Numbered from the stretch's first letter, positions 16,300 through 24,795 are shown. The stretch: DNA of 64,000 nt from JBICHN01 sp043101845 (GCA_043101845.1 JBICHN010000002.1:248001-312000), one strand, 5' to 3'. The notes: generated by a model from the sequence alone, not told the origin. Program-made: numbers and translations.

Positions 16300-17616
16300 A
16301 TGCGCACATCGAAGCTGATCGCCGGCGTTCTGGCGGTGGTCATCACCGGATTAGGACCCTTCGCCGCCGCTGAACCCCGGGAGTCCGAAGGGCTCGCGGC
16401 GTTCGCGAGTCAGCCGAGAAACTATCGAGTGAAGTGGCGACTGCAGCTCAACGCGACCGGGTATTCGCGGTATGGCGGGATCTTCGCCGACGAACTCCTC
16501 AGGTATGCGAAGCCGTGCTATTCCCCCGACGAGAATTACCGGTACCGCGGCCCGCTTCCAACACTGAGCGGCGATCCACAGCGGTACGGCCAGGATTTTG
16601 TCTACGACCCGGCCGATCACGCCGTGGTGCTACCTCTTGCGGTCGCGAGCAGCACCTTCACTACGCGGCTGGAGACGCTCGAGGCTCGCGCCGTCGCGAA
16701 ACGACATCTCGGATTCGACGATGGCGGAGCGGAAGCGTTCGCGCAGCTCGGGGGCGGACCCGGTGAGCGGTTCCTTTCGTGGACCATCGCGCCTTCGTCC
16801 TACCTTGCACTCATTGATCTCCATGGGACAGCGATGGTGACTTGCGCGAACTCAGCCCTCGACCATGATCAGGCCATGCGTGTGAGTCGACCGGACGCCT
16901 GGCCGGACGATACGCGTTCCTATCTGGATCATGAGCGGTACATTGAGTCGAGCGACCCGGCGGTCACCCGGTGGCTTGACGGCTTGACAAAAGGAACGAC
17001 GCACCGGATCAAGCCTTATCCGCTCGCGCGGATCATTGCTCGCGACATTGTTCAGCGGATCCGGCAACCCGAGTCCACGACCATTCGGGCGATCGAGATT
17101 GGAAACCGAAAGGGCGACGAGCCAGAGTTCCTCGCCACCCGCAATCCCCAGGGGCACACGATCGGAATCAATCTGCACGGCGGGCGACAACTCCTCGTGA
17201 GCGGAAAGGGATCGAACGCCGACGCCGCGGCGCTCTTCGTCGCCGCGATGCGCGCCGCCGGGATTCCTTCGCGTCCGGTCATCGGTTTCCACACCGAGGA
17301 TGAGCGCGGCGTGCATGTCTGGGCCGAGTTCTACCTGCCCGACATGGGATGGGTTCCGGTTGATTTCGAGCGCTTCGTCGGGAGTTCAGGTCGAATGAAC
17401 GACATGAGTCGTCCGTGGGACGGGCTCGGCGCTCACAGTGATCTCAACGACATGATCCCGTTCGCGTACCGCTTCACACCGAGCGCGCAGGTTTCCGTCC
17501 GATCGGAGTACCCGTTCCCCGTCGGATTCACCTTCCCAACGAAGCGCCCCGTCGAACATCGTCTCGTGTTTGATGTGACGACGGTCGAAACCGGGTCGAC
17601 CGCGGGCCGACGCTGA
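16300..17616 (+). CDS. Exported transglutaminase-fold protein lacking the catalytic cysteine
   Basis: The 438-residue product starts with a signal peptide (MRTSKLIAGVLAVVITGLGP). The C-terminal half shows the transglutaminase-like core: GKGSNADAAALFVAAMRAAG (residues 303-321), then IPSRPVIGF, VHVWAEFYLP with His339, and GWVPVDFE with Asp355. The residue that should be the nucleophilic Cys is Asn306, so the protein cannot act as a thiol enzyme of the normal kind. AGGAGG precedes ATG 16300. The N-terminal 200 residues match nothing I recognise. It may be a binding or scaffold domain in the periplasm. The gene stands alone, converging with the cyclophilin gene. Confidence 0.8.
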   Translation: MRTSKLIAGVLAVVITGLGPFAAAEPRESEGLAAFASQPRNYRVKWRLQLNATGYSRYGGIFADELLRYAKPCYSPDENYRYRGPLPTLSGDPQRYGQDFVYDPADHAVVLPLAVASSTFTTRLETLEARAVAKRHLGFDDGGAEAFAQLGGGPGERFLSWTIAPSSYLALIDLHGTAMVTCANSALDHDQAMRVSRPDAWPDDTRSYLDHERYIESSDPAVTRWLDGLTKGTTHRIKPYPLARIIARDIVQRIRQPESTTIRAIEIGNRKGDEPEFLATRNPQGHTIGINLHGGRQLLVSGKGSNADAAALFVAAMRAAGIPSRPVIGFHTEDERGVHVWAEFYLPDMGWVPVDFERFVGSSGRMNDMSRPWDGLGAHSDLNDMIPFAYRFTPSAQVSVRSEYPFPVGFTFPTKRPVEHRLVFDVTTVETGSTAGRR

Positions 17617-17632
17617 GCGCTACCGATCCGAC

Positions 17633-17650
17633 GAGACGGTCGATCGTCTC
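17633..17650. terminator. Possible bidirectional hairpin between convergent genes
   Basis: GAGACG and CGTCTC flank six bases in the 32-base gap between the transglutaminase-like gene and the cyclophilin gene. It lacks a T-run on either side, so this is a weak call. Confidence 0.3.
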
Positions 17651-18137
17651 AGTCATCGATGCGTGAGGCCTTCGTGATCGTCGGCGGATTCGCCGGCCGG
17701 CCGGCGGACGGGTCCGCAAGCTTCGACGAGGCGAGTTCGTCAACCACATTGAGGCCGTCGACGACCTTGCCGAACGCCGTGTACTGCCCATCGAGATGCT
17801 GGCAGTGCTCCCGGGTCAGACACACAAAGAACTGTGACCCCGCCGAGTTCGGATCGGCGCTTCGCGCCATGGAGAGAACGCCCTTCTCGTGCGGGCGATC
17901 GTTGAATTCCGCATTCACTCGCCATCCGGGACCGCCCGTACCGTCCCCGCGCGGACATCCACCTTGAATCACGAACTTCGGAATGATGCGATGAAAGGTC
18001 AGCCCGTCATAGAAGCCGTCGTCGACGAGCTTGAGAAAGTTCTCGGCGTGCTTCGGCGCGACATCGTCCCACAGTTCGAGCGTCATCTCGCCGTGGTCGG
18101 TCTCGAGCCGCACTTTCGGATAGGTCTTGTCAGACAT
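17649..18137 (-). CDS. Cyclophilin-type peptidyl-prolyl cis-trans isomerase
   Basis: The 162-residue protein is a single cyclophilin domain. Landmarks are FHRIIPKFVIQGGCPRGDGT (active-site Arg and Gln), GVLSMARS, GSQFFVCLT and LDGQYTAFGKVVDGLNVV. It catalyses proline isomerisation in protein folding. There is no signal peptide, so it is probably cytoplasmic. A TACGGT hexamer about 40 bases upstream could be its -10 box. The stop of the kinase gene lies 80 bases upstream on the same side, but in the same direction only the kinase gene continues, so the two may or may not be cotranscribed. Confidence 0.93.
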   Translation of the reverse strand: MSDKTYPKVRLETDHGEMTLELWDDVAPKHAENFLKLVDDGFYDGLTFHRIIPKFVIQGGCPRGDGTGGPGWRVNAEFNDRPHEKGVLSMARSADPNSAGSQFFVCLTREHCQHLDGQYTAFGKVVDGLNVVDELASSKLADPSAGRPANPPTITKASRIDD

Positions 18138-18216
18138 GATGATCGTTCCGGATCAGCGTTGGTTCTGGAATCAGCCGAACCGTAGCGATCCGAGTTCACC
18201 ATGCCACCCGATTCCG

Positions 18217-20499
18217 TCAAGGATCGAAGAATTCGGGCCCGAGGTCGTTCTGCTCCACGAATATGCCGTCATATCGCGCACGCCACCGGGCCGTGAAATC
18301 AAAGGGGTACCCGTAGAGTTTGACCATGTCCGCCGTGATGCCGGTAATCCTGGCGTCGTAACTATTCGACGCGACAACTCGAGTTTCGGAGAGGTCCGGA
18401 CGGGCGAAGATGCGAAACCCGGCGCCGCGCTCACGCATCGACGATCCTGAACCCGGCGAATAATCAAGCGAAACTCGGAAACCGCCCGGGAAGGTCTTGT
18501 CTCGACGCAATCCGCAAAGCAGATGCTCATTCCAGGCGTCGGGTGGCCACACGGCGGCGTACGAGACGACGGAGGGGTCGAAGGTCTCCGATTCGGAGTC
18601 GTAGACATAACGGTCGCCATCAAGGTTGAATGAAGGATCGAGCACGCCGATCACAAGCGGCGCGTCGAGAGGCGCCTCGCGATCGTTAAGCGCCGCGCGC
18701 CAGCGCCAGTCGTTGCGGCGTCCAACGAATATGAGGCGTCGAATCTCCGGTTCCCAGAGCAGATCGTTCACATCGCCCTTGTGCCAGATTTGAAACCGGA
18801 GCGCGCCGTCCTGGTCGAGGATCTGGATCGCCGTTGGAAACTCGGGCGTATGACCGCTCACGAGTACGATCTCGTCGCCGGGAGCATCGGCATCGATGTC
18901 GACGATTCGCAGTCGTCTCGCCCGGAAACTCGATGAGTGGTCGAAGGTTGAATCGATCTGCTTCATCCAGTCGCTGGGCGGATTCTGCGGCGCGGTGGCG
19001 AGGGGGCGCTCCCAGATCGGCTCGCGACCCGGGCTCCTCGGGTCAACCATAACGATTGATCCCGCCCTTCGGCCAAAGTGTGTGTCGTCGTAAGTCAGGA
19101 CGACGGCGCGGCCGCCGCCCCGGCTCGGCGCCAGATCGATGAAGGCTCCGGCTGAGACGCCGGGTTCTGACCAGAGTTCAAGGTCGGCGCGCGACTTCAT
19201 TCGGGCGACATGGTCGGAGCCGACCTCGAGCCTGTAAGGGGCCAGTCCGTGCATGTAGGACGCGAAGAGGCTTCCGCCGAAGACCGCGAGACTGAGCACG
19301 GCGGCCGCCGCGAACGGCGTTCCGACGGGGTGACGGCGAATGAATCGAATGAACGCGTCGAAGAGTCGGGGTCGCCGGGCGAGCGGCGCATCACCCGCTC
19401 TCCAACGACGGAGATCGTCCGCGAATTCTCCGGCCGAGCGATACCGTCGGCTCGGTTCGCGGGAGATGGCCTTGAGAACGATCGCTTCAAGATCGCCGCG
19501 AATGCGCCGGTCGATGTGTGATGGCGGAACCGGCTCGCTCTCGCTCGCCTGACGGACTGCGCGCGCCACGGTGGTGTCGTCGATGTCGCGAGCCGCGGTG
19601 TTGGTGAGCAACTCGTAGAGCACGAGGCCGAGCGAGAACACATCCGACCGTGAGTCTGGAGTGTGGTCAATCGCCCCGAGCTGCTCCGGACTCATGTAGT
19701 GCACCGTGCCAGCGAACGCGCCGGTCGTCGTCGGGACCCGCGTCACGGTGAGATCAGCGTCGGTGGACGACGCGATGCCGAAGTCGATCACGCGGAGGCG
19801 GCCGTCAGCGCCTACCAGAAGGTTCGACGGCTTGAGGTCACGATGGATGAGGCCCTGCTGGTGTCCGCACTGCACCCCATCGCACGCTTGCAGGAAGAGT
19901 TCGATTCGTCTGTCACGATCCACGCGATGAGTCGTGGTGTATTCGAGAATGGGGAGGGCGCCTTCGATGTACTCCATGGCGAAGTACGGAATCCGCCCGC
20001 CGTTCATCGCGTCCCGGTGCACTCCCGCGTGGTAGATTGCGGCGACATTGCCGTGTCGAAGGCGTCCGAGCGCTTCGACTTCAAATCGAAAGCGCTGCGC
20101 GGCGCGGGTGGACCAGAGACTTCGTCGAAGTGTCTTCAGCGCGACGGAGCGACGCGGAGAATTCTGCGTCGCCTCATAGACATCGCCCATGCCGCCCCGC
20201 TCGATCAACCTCCTAATCGTAAACGGGCCGACGCGAACGCCCGGCTCAAGCGTGATGTCGTCATCGAGTCCCGCTTCGAGTTCAAACTCGTCGATGGCGA
20301 TCCCGAGCGCGGTCTTGTCCGCGACCGTATCGAACATGCGATGGTTCGACTGCGCAAAGGAGAGTAACCGTTCGACCTCCACGCGAAGCTCCGAGTCGTT
20401 CATGCAAACCCGGTCAATCGCCGCCGCCCTCGACTCCGGTGGTTCGGACAGCAACGCGTGGAAGGCAGCGCGCAACTCGCTGTAACGCTCGGGCGTCAC
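18217..20499 (-). CDS. Membrane Ser/Thr protein kinase with C-terminal outer domain
   Basis: The 760-residue protein has an N-terminal 90-residue helical region, then a Hanks-type kinase domain (about residues 90-370): the glycine loop ERGGMGDVYEA, Lys122, the catalytic HRDLKPSNLL with Asp221, IDFG with Asp239, and MSPEQLG. All catalytic residues are present. One membrane segment (about 395-415) is followed by about 340 residues that lie outside the cytoplasm and include acidic repeats such as DIDADAPGDEIV, similar to FG-GAP/VCBS-type beta-propeller units. Its GTG start overlaps the stop of the ECF sigma gene (GTGA), so kinase and sigma factor are coupled, and the kinase probably controls or is controlled with that sigma factor. 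Confidence 0.9.
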   Translation of the reverse strand: MTPERYSELRAAFHALLSEPPESRAAAIDRVCMNDSELRVEVERLLSFAQSNHRMFDTVADKTALGIAIDEFELEAGLDDDITLEPGVRVGPFTIRRLIERGGMGDVYEATQNSPRRSVALKTLRRSLWSTRAAQRFRFEVEALGRLRHGNVAAIYHAGVHRDAMNGGRIPYFAMEYIEGALPILEYTTTHRVDRDRRIELFLQACDGVQCGHQQGLIHRDLKPSNLLVGADGRLRVIDFGIASSTDADLTVTRVPTTTGAFAGTVHYMSPEQLGAIDHTPDSRSDVFSLGLVLYELLTNTAARDIDDTTVARAVRQASESEPVPPSHIDRRIRGDLEAIVLKAISREPSRRYRSAGEFADDLRRWRAGDAPLARRPRLFDAFIRFIRRHPVGTPFAAAAVLSLAVFGGSLFASYMHGLAPYRLEVGSDHVARMKSRADLELWSEPGVSAGAFIDLAPSRGGGRAVVLTYDDTHFGRRAGSIVMVDPRSPGREPIWERPLATAPQNPPSDWMKQIDSTFDHSSSFRARRLRIVDIDADAPGDEIVLVSGHTPEFPTAIQILDQDGALRFQIWHKGDVNDLLWEPEIRRLIFVGRRNDWRWRAALNDREAPLDAPLVIGVLDPSFNLDGDRYVYDSESETFDPSVVSYAAVWPPDAWNEHLLCGLRRDKTFPGGFRVSLDYSPGSGSSMRERGAGFRIFARPDLSETRVVASNSYDARITGITADMVKLYGYPFDFTARWRARYDGIFVEQNDLGPEFFDP

Positions 20500-21083
20500 G
20501 GGGTAGGATCTTCGTCGGCGAGGCGGCTCCGCAGCCAGGCCCGGGCCATTTCCCAGTCGTAGTACGCTGACCGCTCCGAAATCTCGAGTGTCCGGGCGAC
20601 CTCAGTCATCGTCATGCCGGCGAAGAAGCGGAGTTCGACGATTCGCGCCTGCCTCGCGTCGAGGCGCTCGAGTTGGTCGAGTTCATCGTCGAGCGAAAGG
20701 AGATCGACGGTATCACTCGTCGCCGGCGTCTGATCCGGGGAGAGCGTGAGCCGTATTCGTCCGCCGCCGCGCTTCTTCGCCTGCCGGCGCCGGGCGTGCT
20801 CCACGAGAATGCGGCGAAGCGTCGTCGCGAACGCCGCCATGAACTGCTCTCGACTGAGGGTTTCCCCGGGGGCGGTGTTCTGCGCGGAAAGGCGTAGGTA
20901 CGCCTCGTTCACCAGTGCGGTTGGCTGAAGCGTGTGCCCGGGTCGCTCGCGTGAGAGAAGCTTGCGGGCAAGCGTCCGCAACTCGTGGTAGAGCGCCTCG
21001 GCATGCTCGTCGGTCGCGTCCGCATCCGGGCGGGCACGATCGGCTGATTCGGGACCCGAACTGGCGTCGCGATGGTCGTCCAC
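20496..21083 (-). CDS. ECF-family RNA polymerase sigma factor, planctomycete Ser/Thr-kinase-linked type
   Basis: The 195-residue protein belongs to the ECF-type sigma group that is common in planctomycetes and often sits beside a Ser/Thr kinase. Region 2 is seen as LYHELRTLARKLLSRERPGH-TLQPTALVNEAYLRL, followed by FMAAFATTLRRILVEHARRR; region 4 ends with MTMTEVARTLEISERSAYYD, the helix-turn-helix. An upstream TTG at 21131 is possible, but GTG 21083 is preferred because TATGAT lies nine bases before it. The linkage to the kinase by a four-base overlap suggests that phosphorylation activates it, in place of an anti-sigma factor; none is adjacent. Confidence 0.88.
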   Translation of the reverse strand: MDDHRDASSGPESADRARPDADATDEHAEALYHELRTLARKLLSRERPGHTLQPTALVNEAYLRLSAQNTAPGETLSREQFMAAFATTLRRILVEHARRRQAKKRGGGRIRLTLSPDQTPATSDTVDLLSLDDELDQLERLDARQARIVELRFFAGMTMTEVARTLEISERSAYYDWEMARAWLRSRLADEDPTP

Positions 21084-21092
21084 GCCTGCAAG

Positions 21093-21098
21093 ATCATA
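21093..21098 (-). promoter_or_regulatory. -10-like TATGAT of the ECF/kinase operon
   Basis: On the minus strand TATGAT ends nine bases before GTG 21083, and TTGCGG lies 16 bases further upstream as a possible -35 element. No Shine-Dalgarno sequence is found at useful spacing. Confidence 0.5.
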
Positions 21099-21452
21099 CG
21101 GGGAGCGGTGGAAACCGCAAGTCCTTTCCAATGAAAGATAAATTGAGGAATTTGGTCAGCATTTCGTCGAATTCGCTGCAGGTTCGTGATCCGGAATGCG
21201 CAAAGACTGTTCCGGGAGTCATTGCGCGATGAGATGAGTTGTTCGCTTGGCGCCGTTTTTTTGGTCGCCTCCTTCTCCCAGCGAATCGGCGCCGCGCCGA
21301 TGACTCGAAGAGTAGCGTCGTGGTGGTCAGGCCCACGATGTCTGTCGGCCGTCTTTCGTCCGGGAGACGAGCCGACTTTGTGATCGACGCGGACGACCGG
21401 GTGTCGTCCGGTTCATACGCCGTACAGGGACGGCGTCGGAGTGGTTTGCGCG

Positions 21453-21478
21453 AAGAAAAGCCCCCACGCGGTGGGCGC
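21453..21478 (-). terminator. Possible minus-strand terminator in the gene-less interval
   Basis: On the minus strand GCGCCCAC pairs with GTGGGGGC over a three-base loop (one mismatch) and is followed directly by TTTTCTT. No minus-strand gene ends upstream of it. Confidence 0.45.
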
Positions 21479-21567
21479 CATGGCGATCGGCCTACGGATG
21501 ACGACCTGCCGATTGTCGCGGCGCTGTCGGCCGGTTTGGAACGGCGCTGCAGCGCCCATCACCACAC

Positions 21568-21605
21568 GCGTCCCGCTGCGTCCTCCGCAGCGGGACGCTT
21601 TTCTT
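21568..21605 (+). terminator. Strong orphan rho-independent terminator
   Basis: GCGTCCCGCTGCG and its exact reverse complement flank a five-base loop and are followed at once by TTTTCTT. It is 90 bases upstream of the HAF-repeat gene and does not follow any plus-strand gene, so it ends either an unknown transcript or an attenuated leader. Confidence 0.75.
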
Positions 21606-21695
21606 ATCGGGGACTGATTTGTCCTTGCGGTACGCGAAGCCCATCTTCTAACATGAAGCCGATGACCGTTCACTTCTCGAATGGGACCGGAACGC

Positions 21696-22883
21696 ATGAA
21701 TCCGACCTCGGCCGTCAAGTACAGTGTTCTTGCCGCATGCGCCACATGGTTGAGCCACCTTGCTCTCGCCGCCCCGGAATACCAGCTGATCGTGCTCGAT
21801 TTCCCGGGATTCGGGCATGATCTCAATAATGCCGGGGAGCTGGTCGGGGCGAAGACGGCCTCAGCTGACGCGTTCATCTGGACCAATGGTGTTGTCATCA
21901 TCATGGACCGGGTGGTTGGCTTGCCCCAGCGGGCGTATGGCGTCAATTCAAGTGGCGATATCGTCGGCTCCAGTAACGGTCGGCCGGCGGTATGGCGTCG
22001 GCGCAGCGCGCGACAATGGGATGGTGCGCTTCTTCCCGTCGTCTCAGCATTCGATTCAACCGGACTCGGTAACGCTATCAACGATTCGGGAATGATCGCG
22101 GGTAGGAGCAGATCGCAGGGCTATCCCTGGCCGAATCGATCAGTGGGTTGGGACGAGGACACCGGCTTCGCCGTGTACCCGCATCGCCAGAGTCATCACA
22201 GCAGTGACGCGACCGACATCAATTCATCAGGGGTGATCGTGGGCTGGTCGGATGAAACGAAGAGTGGATTCCTGTGGGACGATGGCGTGCTGACATCGTT
22301 GCCGCCGCTCTCTACGGGGAGCGAGTCCAGAGCGTTCGGTCTGAATGACGACGGAGTCGCGGTTGGGCAGTCAGGATTCTGGGATCTCATCCCGGTACGC
22401 TGGCGGAACGGGGCGGTTGAATCGCTCATGTTCGAACCGTGGATGGAGAATAGCGTCGCCCGAGATGTGAACGAGCACGGAGAGATCGTTGGTCATCACT
22501 ACCGAATTCAGAAGGCGATTTACTGGAGCGGAGATGCGGGCTCGCGACTCGACCATCTCGTAGTCGAAGACTATGGATGGGAGATCTACAGCGCCGACGC
22601 GATAAACGATTACGGCCAGATCGCCGCCACAGTCGAGAACACGACGGAGCGCCGGCCCGCGCTCTTGTCGCCAGTCCAGATGGCGCTCTCCGAGCCCCTT
22701 CCCGGCCGGGCGGGTACGGTCAATTCGTTTACGGTGTGGGACGCCACGCCAGGAGCGCCGATCTATCTGTGCTACTCGACCAGCGTCGGCGCCCAGTCGT
22801 TCCTGCACTGCGAAGCGCCAACCCTTCTTCTCACAACACTCCGGCCATGGTCACACGAGCCGATCCGAACGATCTCGGCGTAG
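21696..22883 (+). CDS. HAF-repeat secreted protein, reading frame broken near its end
   Basis: The frame encodes 395 residues: a signal peptide (MNPTSAVKYSVLAACATWL), then at least seven HAF-type repeats such as DLNNAGELVGAK, GVNSSGDIVGSS, AINDSGMIAGRS, DINSSGVIVGWS and DVNEHGEIVGHH. Next comes a C-terminal sandwich domain that begins GRAGTVNSFTVWDATPGAPI. In this frame the domain stops abruptly after TLRPWSHEP, while the missing half is found in the -1 frame (22817-22996). The natural product is therefore probably about 430 residues, or this is a recent pseudogene. The start at 21696 precedes the signal peptide directly. Function unknown; related to the protein at 1-862. Confidence 0.75.
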   Translation: MNPTSAVKYSVLAACATWLSHLALAAPEYQLIVLDFPGFGHDLNNAGELVGAKTASADAFIWTNGVVIIMDRVVGLPQRAYGVNSSGDIVGSSNGRPAVWRRRSARQWDGALLPVVSAFDSTGLGNAINDSGMIAGRSRSQGYPWPNRSVGWDEDTGFAVYPHRQSHHSSDATDINSSGVIVGWSDETKSGFLWDDGVLTSLPPLSTGSESRAFGLNDDGVAVGQSGFWDLIPVRWRNGAVESLMFEPWMENSVARDVNEHGEIVGHHYRIQKAIYWSGDAGSRLDHLVVEDYGWEIYSADAINDYGQIAATVENTTERRPALLSPVQMALSEPLPGRAGTVNSFTVWDATPGAPIYLCYSTSVGAQSFLHCEAPTLLLTTLRPWSHEPIRTISA

Positions 22884-22996
22884 CCTCGTTCAGCGTCCGT
22901 GTACCCGATCTGGCCCGAGGACTTCCGGTTGTCCTGCAGGTGGTTCAACCGTCGACTTGTATGGTGAGTCAGATCGTAGCGGTCGTCTTCGAGTAG
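22817..22996 (+). pseudogene. C-terminal part of the HAF-repeat protein in the -1 frame
   Basis: This frame reads NTPAMVTRADPNDLGVASF and then SVRVPDLARGLPVVLQVVQP, ending STCMVSQIVAVVFE and a TAG stop. That is the second half of the C-terminal domain begun in the upstream frame: such domains in planctomycete secreted proteins normally run from a GTVNSFTV-like strand to a Cys-containing SNxV-like end. The shift must lie between about 22815 and 22845, within ACCCTTCTTCTCACAACAC. No standard slippery heptamer is present, so a one-base indel in the genome or in the assembly is the simplest explanation. Confidence 0.7.
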
Positions 22997-23014
22997 CGTG
23001 TTTCGCGCGGAGGG

Positions 23015-23626
23015 CTACGAGGCCCGGTTCCGGTAGAGTCGCTCATCGACCACTGACTGCATCTTCGCAGTGTTGAGCTCGCCGCCGAGGAAGGCGTTCA
23101 GCGAGGAAATATTCTTCTGGGGCTCCTCGACCATCTCGTGGTACGGCACATAGAGAAGATCGATGTTCGGTTGCTGGTTGAGCCACTGGTCGATTGAGTC
23201 GAGATGCTTCTGAAGCAGGGCCTTCAGTTCGTCGTCGGTGACCGTGTCCGTATCTTCGCCGCGATTGACGAGCATCTTCTTCTGTGACTCGATGTTCTCG
23301 TCGAGTCGGCGTCGCATGAAGATGACTTTGTAGTGATACTCGCGCGGCAAATGCTTCAAGAGCGCGCTGATCACCTTGACCGCCTTGCCTCTTGCCTCGG
23401 GAAGCCACGCGGTGTCGCCCTTGTCGAGTTGCTTCACCCGTTCGAATTCGTAGTAGCCCTTCGGATTGTCGACATCGGCCGTTCGCTCGTTGTCAGTGAG
23501 CGGCGCGATTCCGCCCGCTTCGAGCATCTTCATCATCATCGAGGTGCCGGACCGCGGCAGACCCGAGACGATGACGATCGGTTGATCAACTTTCTTTCGG
23601 CCGAAGATGCGTTCGAGCAGCGGCAT
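23015..23626 (-). CDS. Sulfotransferase-family P-loop protein
   Basis: The 203-residue protein shows the 5'-PAPS-binding P-loop as IVIVSGLPRSGTSMMMKML at its N-terminus and RRRLDENIESQKKML further on, where the conserved Arg of sulfotransferases is expected. It probably moves a sulfuryl group from PAPS to an unknown acceptor in the cytoplasm. It is short for a sulfotransferase (usually 250-300) but continuous to its stop. ATG 23626 has GGGAG upstream; an ATG at 23716 adds 30 residues not seen in the family. Gene neighbours (a HAF protein and a pseudopilin) give no hint of substrate. Confidence 0.8.
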   Translation of the reverse strand: MPLLERIFGRKKVDQPIVIVSGLPRSGTSMMMKMLEAGGIAPLTDNERTADVDNPKGYYEFERVKQLDKGDTAWLPEARGKAVKVISALLKHLPREYHYKVIFMRRRLDENIESQKKMLVNRGEDTDTVTDDELKALLQKHLDSIDQWLNQQPNIDLLYVPYHEMVEEPQKNISSLNAFLGGELNTAKMQSVVDERLYRNRAS

Positions 23627-23757
23627 GAATCGGTCTCCCGTCTCGTTCCGTGTACCGGCGAGGACCGCCGGACGATTCCGCGCACGAACAATTCGGCGCC
23701 GGACCGCGTCGGTCAACTTATCGGCGATGGGGCGTTCAGAGATGAAGGATCAGATCA

Positions 23758-24519
23758 TTAGCGGCGTCGATCGAACGACACCCAGGGGGAGTCCTGCCAG
23801 TTCTGATCGGGCACATCGGGGAGAAGGCCGTAAATCCGCATTTCCGGGTCGTCGTACCACGACACACTCAGGTCGAGGTAGAGCGTGTTGTTTCCGACGA
23901 CATGGCTGTAGTCGCTCCGGGTTCGCAACCCGTCGGAAACGATCGAGAGGCCCTGCGGCAGGTCGCGGCTCTGAATCCGGCGAAGGCTGTCGAACCGCTT
24001 CTCAAAAATTGGACCGACATTCCGGACATACCCGCGGTAGTGATAGTTCGAATAGATCGGATCCAGCATGCCGGAGGTCGCGCCGGACGACCATTCTTCC
24101 TCGTACCGGGCGAGCGAATGCTCACCCGTATTCGACGGGCAGTAATAGGTCTCGGCGGAATTGATGTAGCCGAGATTGTAGAGAATGCCGATGCCGTCCC
24201 ACGCGGCGCCGTAATCGGAGCCGAATCGCACGAGCATCATCTCAGTCGGTTTCGGATTCGGGGCGTAACCAAACGCCGTGACGGGCAGACGGCCGCGACT
24301 TCGCGGTTTGTCATCTACATACTCGGCGAGAGCGATTCCGACCTGGCGCAGATTGTTCGCGCAAATGACCTGCCGCGCGGACTCGCGAATTCGAGCGAAC
24401 CCGGGAGTCAGGAGCGCGAGGAGAACCGCCGTGACACTCAGGACAATGAGCAGTTCGAGCAGGGAGAACCCGCGTCGCGCTGCGCCCTCGGTCAGGCTGT
24501 TCGTTCTCGGATCGCGCAT
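23758..24519 (-). CDS. Type IV pilin-like pseudopilin, planctomycete type
   Basis: The 253-residue protein carries the prepilin signal RRGFSLLELLIVLSVTAVLL with Gly at -1 and Glu at +5, so it is cut by prepilin peptidase and inserted by its hydrophobic helix. The C-terminal part carries HVVGNNTLYLD, a form of the H-x9-DG motif of the large planctomycete pseudopilin family (here Asp followed by Leu). Such proteins form fibre-like surface or periplasmic structures; the exact role is unknown. GGAG lies eight bases upstream of ATG 24519. No prepilin peptidase is in the window. It is not linked to the secretion operon at 38-54 kb. Confidence 0.88.
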   Translation of the reverse strand: MRDPRTNSLTEGAARRGFSLLELLIVLSVTAVLLALLTPGFARIRESARQVICANNLRQVGIALAEYVDDKPRSRGRLPVTAFGYAPNPKPTEMMLVRFGSDYGAAWDGIGILYNLGYINSAETYYCPSNTGEHSLARYEEEWSSGATSGMLDPIYSNYHYRGYVRNVGPIFEKRFDSLRRIQSRDLPQGLSIVSDGLRTRSDYSHVVGNNTLYLDLSVSWYDDPEMRIYGLLPDVPDQNWQDSPWVSFDRRR

Positions 24520-24795
24520 GAAGACGCTCCGTGCGAGACGCCCGTCGCGCGCGTGGAGCGAAGAGATTGAACACCCCGTCTTCAGATGTGTCTCTCCGCC
24601 GGGACGCGAATCACGGCGTCATCGAATCATAGATAGCATGCCGGAAGTCGGGTCGGGCGACAACCCGAAATCCGCTTTCGAAGCCAGAAATCCGGATTCG
24701 GGAGCAACCGGCGGCCCGACCAAAATCTCCCTTCGAGTCCTCCGATTGCCGCAACCGCTGCCGGTCCGGCTTCGGACATGAAGATGAGTTTGGGG

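Larger units (their letters stand above)
21132..21695. other. Gene-less interval with hairpins; possible small RNA
   Basis: This stretch of about 560 bases has no coding frame with family support. It holds a hairpin at 21198-21227 (GCGCAAAGACT paired with AGTCATTGCGC, one mismatch), a T-run at 21256-21262, a minus-strand terminator at 21453-21478 and a strong plus-strand terminator at 21568-21605. No gene on the plus strand ends before the latter, so it may end an unannotated small RNA. I looked for the conserved boxes of RNase P RNA, tmRNA and SRP RNA and did not find them. Confidence 0.45.

Noticed and set aside
21132..21695. Possible RNase P RNA, tmRNA or SRP RNA
   Set aside because: The conserved boxes of these RNAs (for example the GAGGAAAGTC-like RNase P element and the tmRNA tag) were not seen on either strand.
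22815..22845. Programmed -1 frameshift in the HAF-repeat gene
   Set aside because: No X-XXY-YYZ slippery heptamer or strong downstream stem-loop was found, so a simple indel is more likely.
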